A stretch of 64,000 nt of DNA from Pseudoduganella lutea. GTDB taxonomy: Bacteria > Pseudomonadota > Gammaproteobacteria > Burkholderiales > Burkholderiaceae_D. Where the stretch lies: the NCBI RefSeq assembly GCF_004209755.1, contig NZ_CP035913.1:1178001-1242000 (forward strand). The letters run 5' to 3'. A program made the translations under genes and the position numbers. Below the pieces are notes generated by a model. It saw only the letters and a list, made by a program, of their open reading frames with translations. It did no database searches and was not told the origin of the DNA. Positions 27,443 to 35,279 of the stretch are shown one piece after another. Numbering within the stretch: the stretch's first letter is position 1; every line of letters starts with the position of its first letter.

Positions 27443-27817
27443 ATGATCCGACGCACCCGACGTAATCCGTTCCTGATCCTCATTGGCCTGCTCGTGGCGG
27501 CCGCCCTGCTGTTCTGGGTATGGGCCATGGCCACGCTCAACTTCTCGTACTCGGAAGGCGAGCGTAACGGGTTCCTGCAAAAGTTCTCGAAAGTGGGCTG
27601 GTTCTGCAAGACGTGGGAAGGCGAAATGCTGCTGACCTCGATGCCGGGCGCGATTCCGGAGAAATTCCTCTTCAGCGTGCGCGACGACGCCGTCGCCGCC
27701 CAGCTGTCGGCCGCCATGGGCAAGCGCGTGACGCTCACGTATGCCCAGCACAAGGGCGTGCCGACCAACTGCTTCGGCGAGACCGAGTACTACATCGAGA
27801 AAGTGGCGATCCAGTAA
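27443..27817 (+). CDS. Conserved small membrane-anchored protein
   Basis: 124 residues. A basic N-terminus (RRTRRN) and one hydrophobic helix (residues 11-30) anchor a soluble domain of about 90 residues. This contains SEGERNGFLQKFSKVGWFCKTWEGEM and GVPTNCFGETEYY, quoted for the invariant-looking SxGER and CKTWEGE pieces. I know similar proteins from Burkholderiales, but no function is established. It lies 48 bases downstream of the DUF475 gene and ends at the 29-bp inverted repeat. Confidence 0.75.
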   Translation: MIRRTRRNPFLILIGLLVAAALLFWVWAMATLNFSYSEGERNGFLQKFSKVGWFCKTWEGEMLLTSMPGAIPEKFLFSVRDDAVAAQLSAAMGKRVTLTYAQHKGVPTNCFGETEYYIEKVAIQ

Positions 27818-27859
27818 GGGGGCCAGGGAGCCGGTACCCGCCACCGGTTTCCACCCAGC

Positions 27860-27925
27860 AAAACTGGGGACGGACCCTGGTTTCCAAGAAATATTGCTTG
27901 GAAACCAGGGTCCGTCCCCAGTTTT
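27860..27925. repeat. 29-bp perfect inverted repeat acting as a bidirectional terminator
   Basis: The arms 27860-27888 and 27897-27925 are exact reverse complements separated by an 8-base AT-rich loop. They carry the core GGGGACGGACCCTGG. A seven-T run follows the right arm and an A-run precedes the left arm, so it can terminate both the 124-residue protein gene and the convergent coiled-coil gene. The stem is far longer than a normal terminator and shares the GGGGAC motif with the pair at 21.0 kb. Confidence 0.8.
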
Positions 27926-27926
27926 T

Positions 27927-30119
27927 TTATGCCTCCAGCTTGCGCTGCACGGCGTTCAGCGCGCGCTGGGCGGCTTCGTAACGGGTGGTTTCCTGTTCCA
28001 GCAGCGCCTGTTTGGCGGCGGCCAGCGCGGCGGTGGTGTCGGCGGCCTTGCGCTGCATGTCGGCATGGGCGCGGGCTGCGTCCAGCAGCGATTTTTGATG
28101 GGCTGCCTTGTCGCGCGCGGCGGCCGCGGCGGCCGCTTCCAGCATTTCACGTTCGCGCAGCATGGCGGCGGCGGCCAGTTCGGCGTCGGCGCGTTCCCGC
28201 GCGGTCGAGGCGATGGCGATCTCCGAGGCCATCCGGCTTTCGATGGCGGAGGCCGTTTCTTCCTCGGCCGCGGCGGCGGCGCGCTGTTGCGCCGTGTGCT
28301 GTTCCAGCAGCGCCAGCGCGGCTTCCTCGCGGGCGATGAACGCGCGTTCCGCGTCGATCTGCGCCTGCACGGCGGCGGCCTTGGCCTGCTCGGCGCGGGT
28401 GCGCTCGCGGTGTACTTCGGACAGTTCGGCACCGAGGCGGGCCTGGGCGGCGGCGGCCTGGGCCGACTCTTCCTTCTGCTGCACTTCGAGGTCGCACTGC
28501 TCGGCCATCATGGCCAGCGCGGCGGCTTCGGCACGTTCGGCCTCGGCGCGGCGGGTTTCCGCGGCGGCGTTGCGGGCGAAGGCTTCGGCCTGCTCGCGCT
28601 CGGCGGCCGCGCGTGCTTCGGCGGCGGCAGTGGCGCGCTCTTCTTCGACCAGCCGGTGCTTCAGCGCGGCGATCGCTTCTCCTTCGGCGGCGGCGCGGGC
28701 GCGCTCGGCGGCCAGCAGGCGCTCGGCGGCGGCAGCCTTTTCACGGGCCAGCTCGTTGGCGGCATCGAGCGCCGCGGCATGCTCGGCCAGCGTGGCCACT
28801 TCGGCGCTTTCGGCATCGTTCTTCGCACGCGCCAGTTCGGCGGCGGCGCGCGACAATTCGTCGCGCTCCTCGGCCAGCCGGGCAGCGCGCTGCTCTTCCT
28901 CCGCGACGGCATGGGCGGCATCGGTAGCGGCCTGTTCGGCCTGCTGGCGCAGCTTCGCCTGCTCCATGGCATGGCGCTCGGCATCGAGCTTGCCGCGCGC
29001 CTCGAACTCGGCCTGCTGTTCCGCCTCGACGCGGCCCATCGCCACCGCATGCAATTCGCGGTCGGCGGCGATGCGCGCTTCGGTGGCGGCCATGATGCGC
29101 GCGTCGGCATCGCGCCGCGCCTGGGCGGTGGTGGCAGCCATCGCTTCCAGGCGTTCGCGGTGCTGGGCGGCATCGCGGATTTCCTTTTCGGTCTGGAGGC
29201 GCAGGTGCAGCGACAGGGCCGCGCTGCGGTCCGATTCGGCCTTGGCCAGCGCGATCGCTTCGCGCTCCTGCTCCAGGTGCGCCAGCGCGCGCGCCTCTTC
29301 GGCCGCGTGCACTTCCGCGGCCGCGCGGGCAAAGGCCGATTCCAGCGCCACCCCGTCGGCGCGCTCGCGCTGGCGGGTCGCCTCCAGTGCTTCGGCTTCG
29401 GCCTGGGCCAGTTGCTGCGCGGTCTGCCGGGCGGAGAATGCCTGGCGCTCGCGTTCGCGGGCCAGCGTGGCCATGCGCGCATCGGCGGTGGCGATGCCGA
29501 TCACTTCTTCCTTCGCGGCCTGCACGGCGGCCACGCGCTCGGCGGCCTGCAGGCGCGCTTCGTTGGTCTGCTTCTTCAGTTCCTCGGCGGCGAGCTCCGC
29601 CTGTTCGGCAAAATGCGCCTCCGCTTCCATCTGCTCGGCGGCGCGCCGGCGGCTTTCCTCCTCGGCGCGGGCACGCACCTCGGCCGCCTGGCGGATCTGG
29701 TTGTCGGCTTCCACGCGGGCGCGCAGCTCGGCCGTTTCCTGCTTGACGGCTTCCAGCTTGGCCACGCTGGCCTGGGCGGCGGCACGCAGGCTTTCCAGCC
29801 GCTCGCGGTTGGCGGCGATCACGTCTTCGGCGGCCTGGGCATTCTGCAGCGCGACCGCGGCCGCGGCGTTATCCATCGCGGCACGGTCCTCGGCCAGCGC
29901 CCGGGCACGCGACTCGGCATGCGCGCGGCTCTCCGCCGCGCAGGCAGCCTTGGCCTCGGCCTCCACCCGCGCGATCGCCTGCTGGATGGCGCGCATTTCC
30001 GCGTCGGCGCGGTCCGACTTGACGTCGCCGCCGGCCGCTTCGGCCGGTTCGGCCAGATCGTGGTCTTCCTCGTCGGCGGAATAGGCGATGTGCAGGGATT
30101 GGGCCAGTTGTGCTTGCAT
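27927..30119 (-). CDS. Long alanine-rich coiled-coil protein (730 aa), function unknown
   Basis: About a third of the residues are Ala, with Glu, Arg, Gln and Lys making up most of the rest. From residue 35 to the C-terminus there is one almost uninterrupted heptad-type helix without Pro or Gly breaks of note. There is no signal peptide, membrane segment or catalytic motif. Continuous coiled coils of this length can exceed 100 nm and usually act as spacers, scaffolds or cytoskeletal elements. The start at 30119 (MQAQLAQ) is chosen over an upstream in-frame ATG because of GCGAGA before it. The opposite frames are also open because of codon bias and are not genes. It ends in the 29-bp inverted repeat. 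Confidence 0.7.
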   Translation of the reverse strand: MQAQLAQSLHIAYSADEEDHDLAEPAEAAGGDVKSDRADAEMRAIQQAIARVEAEAKAACAAESRAHAESRARALAEDRAAMDNAAAAVALQNAQAAEDVIAANRERLESLRAAAQASVAKLEAVKQETAELRARVEADNQIRQAAEVRARAEEESRRRAAEQMEAEAHFAEQAELAAEELKKQTNEARLQAAERVAAVQAAKEEVIGIATADARMATLARERERQAFSARQTAQQLAQAEAEALEATRQRERADGVALESAFARAAAEVHAAEEARALAHLEQEREAIALAKAESDRSAALSLHLRLQTEKEIRDAAQHRERLEAMAATTAQARRDADARIMAATEARIAADRELHAVAMGRVEAEQQAEFEARGKLDAERHAMEQAKLRQQAEQAATDAAHAVAEEEQRAARLAEERDELSRAAAELARAKNDAESAEVATLAEHAAALDAANELAREKAAAAERLLAAERARAAAEGEAIAALKHRLVEEERATAAAEARAAAEREQAEAFARNAAAETRRAEAERAEAAALAMMAEQCDLEVQQKEESAQAAAAQARLGAELSEVHRERTRAEQAKAAAVQAQIDAERAFIAREEAALALLEQHTAQQRAAAAAEEETASAIESRMASEIAIASTARERADAELAAAAMLREREMLEAAAAAAARDKAAHQKSLLDAARAHADMQRKAADTTAALAAAKQALLEQETTRYEAAQRALNAVQRKLEA

Positions 30120-30229
30120 GACAGTCTCGCTCGAGGGTTGCGGGATTTCCGAGCTGTCATTATCCCGGCCGTTATCGCACGGCCAGCGGCCGATCAAAGC
30201 CGGTTTTTACCGCCAATTCAAGGCTTGGA

Positions 30230-31219
30230 CTATACGGGCCACAACGGCGGCTCATCCATGAGCGCCACCTGCTCGCGCAGTTCCAGGATGCGGTCCTGCC
30301 AGTAGCGTTGCGTATTGAACCACGGAAAGGCGGCGGGGAATGCCGGGTCGTCCCAGCGGCGCGCCAGCCAGGCGGCATAGTGCATCAGACGCAGCGTGCG
30401 CAGCGCTTCCACCAGGTACAGCTGGCGTGGATCGAACTCGGCGAAATCCTCGTAGCCGGCCAGGATGTCGGACAGTTGCCGCACCATCTCGTGCCGCTCG
30501 CCGGACAGCATCATCCACAGGTCCTGCACGGCCGGGCCCATGCGGGCATCGTCGAAGTCGACGAAGTGCGGTCCGGCATCCGTCCACAGCACGTTGCCGC
30601 CATGGCAATCGCCATGCAGGCGCAGCACCGAAACGTCACCGGCCCGTTCGTAGCAGCGGTGGATGCCGTCCAGCGCCTGGTTGGCCACGCTGCGGTAGGC
30701 CTCGACGAGTTCCGGCGGCAGGAAACCGTTGGCGAGCAGGTAGTCGCGCGAGGCGATGCCGAAGGTGTCGATGTCGAGCGCGGACCGCTCGGTGAATGGC
30801 CGTGTCGCGCCCACGGCATGGATGCGGCCGATGAAGCGGCCCGTCCACTCCAGTACCGCGGGGTCGAACAGCTCCGGCGCCCTGCCCCCGTGCCGCTCGA
30901 ACACTGCAAAGCGGAAGCCGTTGAACGCATGCAGCGTGCGCCCGTCGATCGCCAGTGGCGGCACGGCGGGAATTTCCTGCGCGTGCAACTCGGCCAGGAA
31001 GGCGTGTTCCTCGAGGATCGCGGCGTCGCTCCAGCGCGCCGGCCGGTAGAATTTGACGACGACGGGCTTGCCATCCTCGATGCCCACCTGGTAGACACGG
31101 TTTTCGTAGCTGTTCAACGCGAGCAGGCGCCCGTCGCCGAACAGGCCCACGGCCGCCAGCGCGTCGAGCACGCAGTCGGGCCCCAGTGCGGAGAATGGAT
31201 GAGTGGAAGGAGTCGTCAT
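30230..31219 (-). CDS. srkA: Stress-response Ser/Thr kinase SrkA (YihE/RdoA)
   Basis: 329 residues, the same length as E. coli SrkA. The fold is aminoglycoside-phosphotransferase-like. The nucleotide Lys is in [12 protein letters not shown], the catalytic loop is [12 protein letters not shown] and the metal Asp is in [11 protein letters not shown]. SrkA is a cytoplasmic kinase linked to the Cpx envelope-stress response and protection from MazF-mediated death in E. coli. The ATG at 31219 gives the family length. It is divergent from the UPF0149 gene across 93 bp. Confidence 0.9.
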   Translation of the reverse strand: MTTPSTHPFSALGPDCVLDALAAVGLFGDGRLLALNSYENRVYQVGIEDGKPVVVKFYRPARWSDAAILEEHAFLAELHAQEIPAVPPLAIDGRTLHAFNGFRFAVFERHGGRAPELFDPAVLEWTGRFIGRIHAVGATRPFTERSALDIDTFGIASRDYLLANGFLPPELVEAYRSVANQALDGIHRCYERAGDVSVLRLHGDCHGGNVLWTDAGPHFVDFDDARMGPAVQDLWMMLSGERHEMVRQLSDILAGYEDFAEFDPRQLYLVEALRTLRLMHYAAWLARRWDDPAFPAAFPWFNTQRYWQDRILELREQVALMDEPPLWPV

Positions 31220-31312
31220 GCCGCCATTGTAAGGCGGCGAGGCTTGCCACGGCATGGCGACCTGTCCGTAACGCGCGTATACTGTCGGATTACCTTAGAA
31301 GAAAGCACATCC

Positions 31313-32005
<693 letters not shown>

Positions 32006-32099
32006 GCCGGTCCGCCGGGGGCCGCGATTGCGTCACGGCCCCCATAGCGCCGATACCTCGGCGCCTGCCTGTCACAGCTTGCGCATTACAGCTTGCGCA

Positions 32100-32696
32100 T
32101 CACAGCTTGATGAAGTGCTCGCGGTAGTACTTCAGTTCCTCGATCGATTCGAGGATGTCGGCCAGCGCGGTATGCTTCTGCGCCTTCTTGAAGCCGGACA
32201 CCACTTCCGGCTTCCAGCGGCGGCACAATTCCTTCAGCGTGGACACGTCCACGTTCCGGTAATGGAAGAACGCTTCGAGCTTGGGCATGTAGCGCACCAT
32301 GAAGCGGCGGTCCTGGCCGATCGTGTTGCCGCACATCGGCGCTTTGCCGGCCGGCACCCACTGCTTCATGAACGCGATCAGTTCGGCCTCGGCCTGCTCC
32401 TCGGAAATCGTGGAGGCCTTCACGCGGTCGATCAAGCCCGAACGGCCGTGCGTGCCCTTGTTCCAGGAATCCATCGCGTCGAGCGTGGCGTCGGACTGGT
32501 GGATCGCCAGCACCGGGCCCTCGGCCAGCACGTTCAGGTGCATGTCGGTGACGACGATCGCCACTTCGATGATGCGGTCGGTATCGGGTTCGAGGCCCGT
32601 CATTTCCATGTCGACCCACACCAGGTTCATTTCATTGGGGCGCTGCTGCGGCGTGGCGACAGGTGTGCTGACGGAAGTATCGTTCGCTTGTGACAT
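32100..32696 (-). CDS. orn: Oligoribonuclease
   Basis: 198 residues with a short extra N-terminus (about 20 residues) before the DEDDh exonuclease core. D29 and E31 in WVDMEMTGL bind metals, and the family's DxxxxxxxM and [10 protein letters not shown] segments follow. The enzyme degrades 2-5 nt RNAs, including pGpG, the product of c-di-GMP breakdown. It is therefore relevant to the c-di-GMP genes further along the window. AGAGAG precedes the ATG. It diverges from the M48 protease gene across 47 bp. A small triplicated CAGCTTGCGCAT repeat lies past its stop (32076-32107). Confidence 0.93.
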   Translation of the reverse strand: MSQANDTSVSTPVATPQQRPNEMNLVWVDMEMTGLEPDTDRIIEVAIVVTDMHLNVLAEGPVLAIHQSDATLDAMDSWNKGTHGRSGLIDRVKASTISEEQAEAELIAFMKQWVPAGKAPMCGNTIGQDRRFMVRYMPKLEAFFHYRNVDVSTLKELCRRWKPEVVSGFKKAQKHTALADILESIEELKYYREHFIKL

Positions 32697-32743
32697 AATT
32701 CTCTCTTGGCCTAACTAAACCGCCATTTTCTCACAGGCACAGA

Positions 32744-34036
32744 ATGTCTTCACACGCGTTTTCACTATTGTTTGTGGCGTTTTTGACGCTCACGCTGGCC
32801 GTGCGCTTCTGGCTGGCGTCGCGCCAATTGCGGCACGTGCTGGCTAACCGCGGCGCCGTGCCTGCCGAGTTTTCCGAAAAAATTCCGCTGGCGGCGCACC
32901 AGAAGGCGGCCGACTATACGGTCGCGCGCACCAAGTACGGCATCGTGACGATGTTCGTCAACGCCGCGGTGCTGCTGGGCTTCACGCTGCTGGGCGGCCT
33001 GCAATGGCTGTCGGTGGCCGTGTTCGGGCTGACCGGCGGCGGCATGGCTTACCAGATCGGCCTGCTGGTGGCGTTTGCCGCGATTTCCGGGCTGATCGAC
33101 GTGCCCATCGACTGGTACCGCCAGTTCCGGCTGGAAGAACGGTTCGGCTTCAACAAGATGACGCCCGGCCTGTTCGTTGCCGACATGGTCAAGGGCCTGG
33201 GGCTGGCCGTGGTGCTCGGCCTGCCGCTGGCGTGGATCGTGCTCACGCTGATGTCCAGCGCCGGCGACCTGTGGTGGCTGTATGCCTGGTTCGTGTGGAG
33301 CGGCTTCCAGCTGCTGATGATGGTGCTGTTCCCCACCGTGATCGCGCCGCTGTTCAACAAGTTCACCCCGCTGGCCGATGAAACGCTCAAATCGCGCATC
33401 GAAGGCCTGATGAAGCGCGTCGGCTTTGCCTCCAAGGGCTTGTTCGTGATGGATGGCAGCAAGCGCAGCGCGCACGGCAACGCCTACTTTTCCGGGTTTG
33501 GCGCGGCCAAGCGCATCGTGTTCTTCGATACGCTGCTGTCACGCCTCGCGCCGCAGGAAATCGAAGCGGTGCTGGCGCACGAACTGGGCCACTTCAAGCT
33601 CAAGCACATCGTCAAGCGCATCGGACTGATGTTCGCGCTGTCGCTGGCCTTCCTGGCGCTGCTCGGCTGGCTGAAGAACCAGGTGTGGTTCTACACGGGC
33701 CTGGGCGTGTCGCCGCTGATTGCCCCCGGGCAGAACAACGACGCGCTGGCGCTGATCCTGTTCATGCTGGCATTGCCCGTGTTCACCTTCCTGCTCGGGC
33801 CACTAGCCTCGCTCAGCTCGCGCAAACACGAATTCGAAGCCGATGCGTTCGCCGCGCAGCATACCGATGCGCGCGACCTGGTCTCCGCGCTGGTCAAGAT
33901 GTACGAGGATAACGCGTCCACGCTGACGCCCGATCCGCTGCACTCGGCATTCTACGATTCGCACCCGCCGGCATCGGTACGGATCCGGCACCTGAACCGG
34001 CACCCGGGCGGGCAACTGAACACGGCGCACGCATGA
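32744..34036 (+). CDS. M48 zinc metalloprotease, Ste24/CAAX-prenyl-protease-1 type
   Basis: 430 residues with about seven membrane helices. The zinc site is HELGH in the segment VLAHELGHFKLKH, and the third ligand is the Glu of SRKHEFEADAFA. The length and topology match bacterial Ste24-like proteins rather than the shorter HtpX. It probably performs membrane-protein quality control. Its stop overlaps the start of the PCD gene by four bases (ATGA), as does PCD with rsgA, so the three are translationally coupled. Confidence 0.9.
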   Translation: MSSHAFSLLFVAFLTLTLAVRFWLASRQLRHVLANRGAVPAEFSEKIPLAAHQKAADYTVARTKYGIVTMFVNAAVLLGFTLLGGLQWLSVAVFGLTGGGMAYQIGLLVAFAAISGLIDVPIDWYRQFRLEERFGFNKMTPGLFVADMVKGLGLAVVLGLPLAWIVLTLMSSAGDLWWLYAWFVWSGFQLLMMVLFPTVIAPLFNKFTPLADETLKSRIEGLMKRVGFASKGLFVMDGSKRSAHGNAYFSGFGAAKRIVFFDTLLSRLAPQEIEAVLAHELGHFKLKHIVKRIGLMFALSLAFLALLGWLKNQVWFYTGLGVSPLIAPGQNNDALALILFMLALPVFTFLLGPLASLSSRKHEFEADAFAAQHTDARDLVSALVKMYEDNASTLTPDPLHSAFYDSHPPASVRIRHLNRHPGGQLNTAHA

Positions 34037-34377
34037 TCACGACCACGGATCAATTGCGCACGCTGCGCTGCGCGCACGCCACCGACCCGCTGGACGCCGC
34101 CGAGGCGGCACGCCTGCTGGCGCTGCTGGATGGCTGGGCGATCGACACCGGCCGTCTGACCCGTGCCTATGCCTTCGATGACTATTACCAGACGATGGCG
34201 TTCGTGAACGCCATTGCCTACATCGCCCATTGCGAAGACCATCACCCTGAACTGGTGGTGGGTTACAAGAACTGCGTGGTGCGCTTCGAAACGCACTCCG
34301 TGAAAGGATTGTCCCTGAACGATTTCATTTGTGCCGCCAAGGCGGACGTGCTGGTACGGGTGGCGGGCCGCCCATGA
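34033..34377 (+). CDS. phhB: 4a-hydroxytetrahydrobiopterin dehydratase (PCD/DCoH)
   Basis: 114 residues, the family length. The active-site segment is CEDHHPELVV, followed by VRFETHSVKGLSLNDFICAAK, the characteristic C-terminal helix region. The enzyme recycles the pterin cofactor of aromatic amino acid hydroxylases, although no phenylalanine hydroxylase is nearby; many bacteria keep it for other pterin roles. Both ends overlap its neighbours by ATGA. Confidence 0.88.
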   Translation: MITTTDQLRTLRCAHATDPLDAAEAARLLALLDGWAIDTGRLTRAYAFDDYYQTMAFVNAIAYIAHCEDHHPELVVGYKNCVVRFETHSVKGLSLNDFICAAKADVLVRVAGRP

Positions 34378-35270
34378 AGAAGGAACAGCGCACTGGCATC
34401 ATCATCGCCGCCCATGGCCGCCATTACCTGGCCGAAGCGGATGGCACCCGACTCCAATGTGTCACGCGCGGCAAGAAGACCAACGTGGCGGTCGGCGACA
34501 TCGTCGACCTCACGCTGACCTCCCCCGACCAGGCCGTGATCGACAAGATCCAGGAGCGCAAGACGCTGCTGTACCGCTCCGACCAGTACAAATCGAAGCT
34601 GCTGGCGGCGAACGTGACGCAGCTGTTCATCGTCGTCGCCACCGAACCCGGTTACACGGACGACCTGGTGTCGCGCGCGCTGGTCGCCTCCGAGGCGGCC
34701 GGCATCGCCGCGCGGCTGATCCTGAACAAGGTCGACGTCACCGAGAACCTCGAACACACGCGCCGCCGCCTCGAGATGTACACGGCGATGGGCTACCCGG
34801 TGCACGAGGTATCGGCCAAGGGCCGACCGCAGGAAACCGTCGACGCACTGGCGCCGCTGATGGCCGAACAGTCGACGATCCTCATCGGCCAGTCGGGCAT
34901 GGGCAAGTCGTCGCTGATCAACCTGCTGATCCCCGATGCCGACATCGCCACCCGTGAAATCTCCGCCGCGCTGGACACCGGCAAGCACACCACCACGTTC
35001 ACGCGCCTGTACCACCTGGACAGCCATGCCACGGTGATCGATTCGCCCGGCTTCCAGGAATTCGGCCTGTACCACCTGTCCGAAGGCATGCTGGAGCGGG
35101 CATTCAAGGATTTCCAGCCCTACCTGGGCGGCTGCAAATACTACAACTGCCGGCACCTGCAGGAACCGCAATGCGCCGTGCTCGACGCCGTGCGAACAGG
35201 AAAGATCGCGAAGATGCGGCATGAACTGTACGGGCAGTTGTTGCACGAGTCGGCGCAAACCCTTTACTGA
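34374..35270 (+). CDS. rsgA: Ribosome small-subunit-dependent GTPase A
   Basis: 298 residues. An N-terminal OB-fold is followed by a circularly permuted GTPase domain (G4 LNKVD before G1 GQSGMGKSSL and G3 DSPGFQ). The C-terminal zinc knuckle uses three Cys and one His (CKYYNCRHLQEPQC). RsgA checks late 30S subunit maturation. The start at 34374 overlaps the PCD stop, in agreement with the OB-fold beginning at once. Confidence 0.95.
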   Translation: MKKEQRTGIIIAAHGRHYLAEADGTRLQCVTRGKKTNVAVGDIVDLTLTSPDQAVIDKIQERKTLLYRSDQYKSKLLAANVTQLFIVVATEPGYTDDLVSRALVASEAAGIAARLILNKVDVTENLEHTRRRLEMYTAMGYPVHEVSAKGRPQETVDALAPLMAEQSTILIGQSGMGKSSLINLLIPDADIATREISAALDTGKHTTTFTRLYHLDSHATVIDSPGFQEFGLYHLSEGMLERAFKDFQPYLGGCKYYNCRHLQEPQCAVLDAVRTGKIAKMRHELYGQLLHESAQTLY

Positions 35271-35279
35271 CCTGCCACC

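Noticed and set aside
28108-30084. 658-residue Ser/Ala-rich plus-strand frame and the 854-residue Gly-rich frame opposite the coiled-coil gene
   Set aside because: Both are the antisense reading of Ala/Glu/Arg codons. The minus-strand frame has proper heptads, a plausible start and a terminator.
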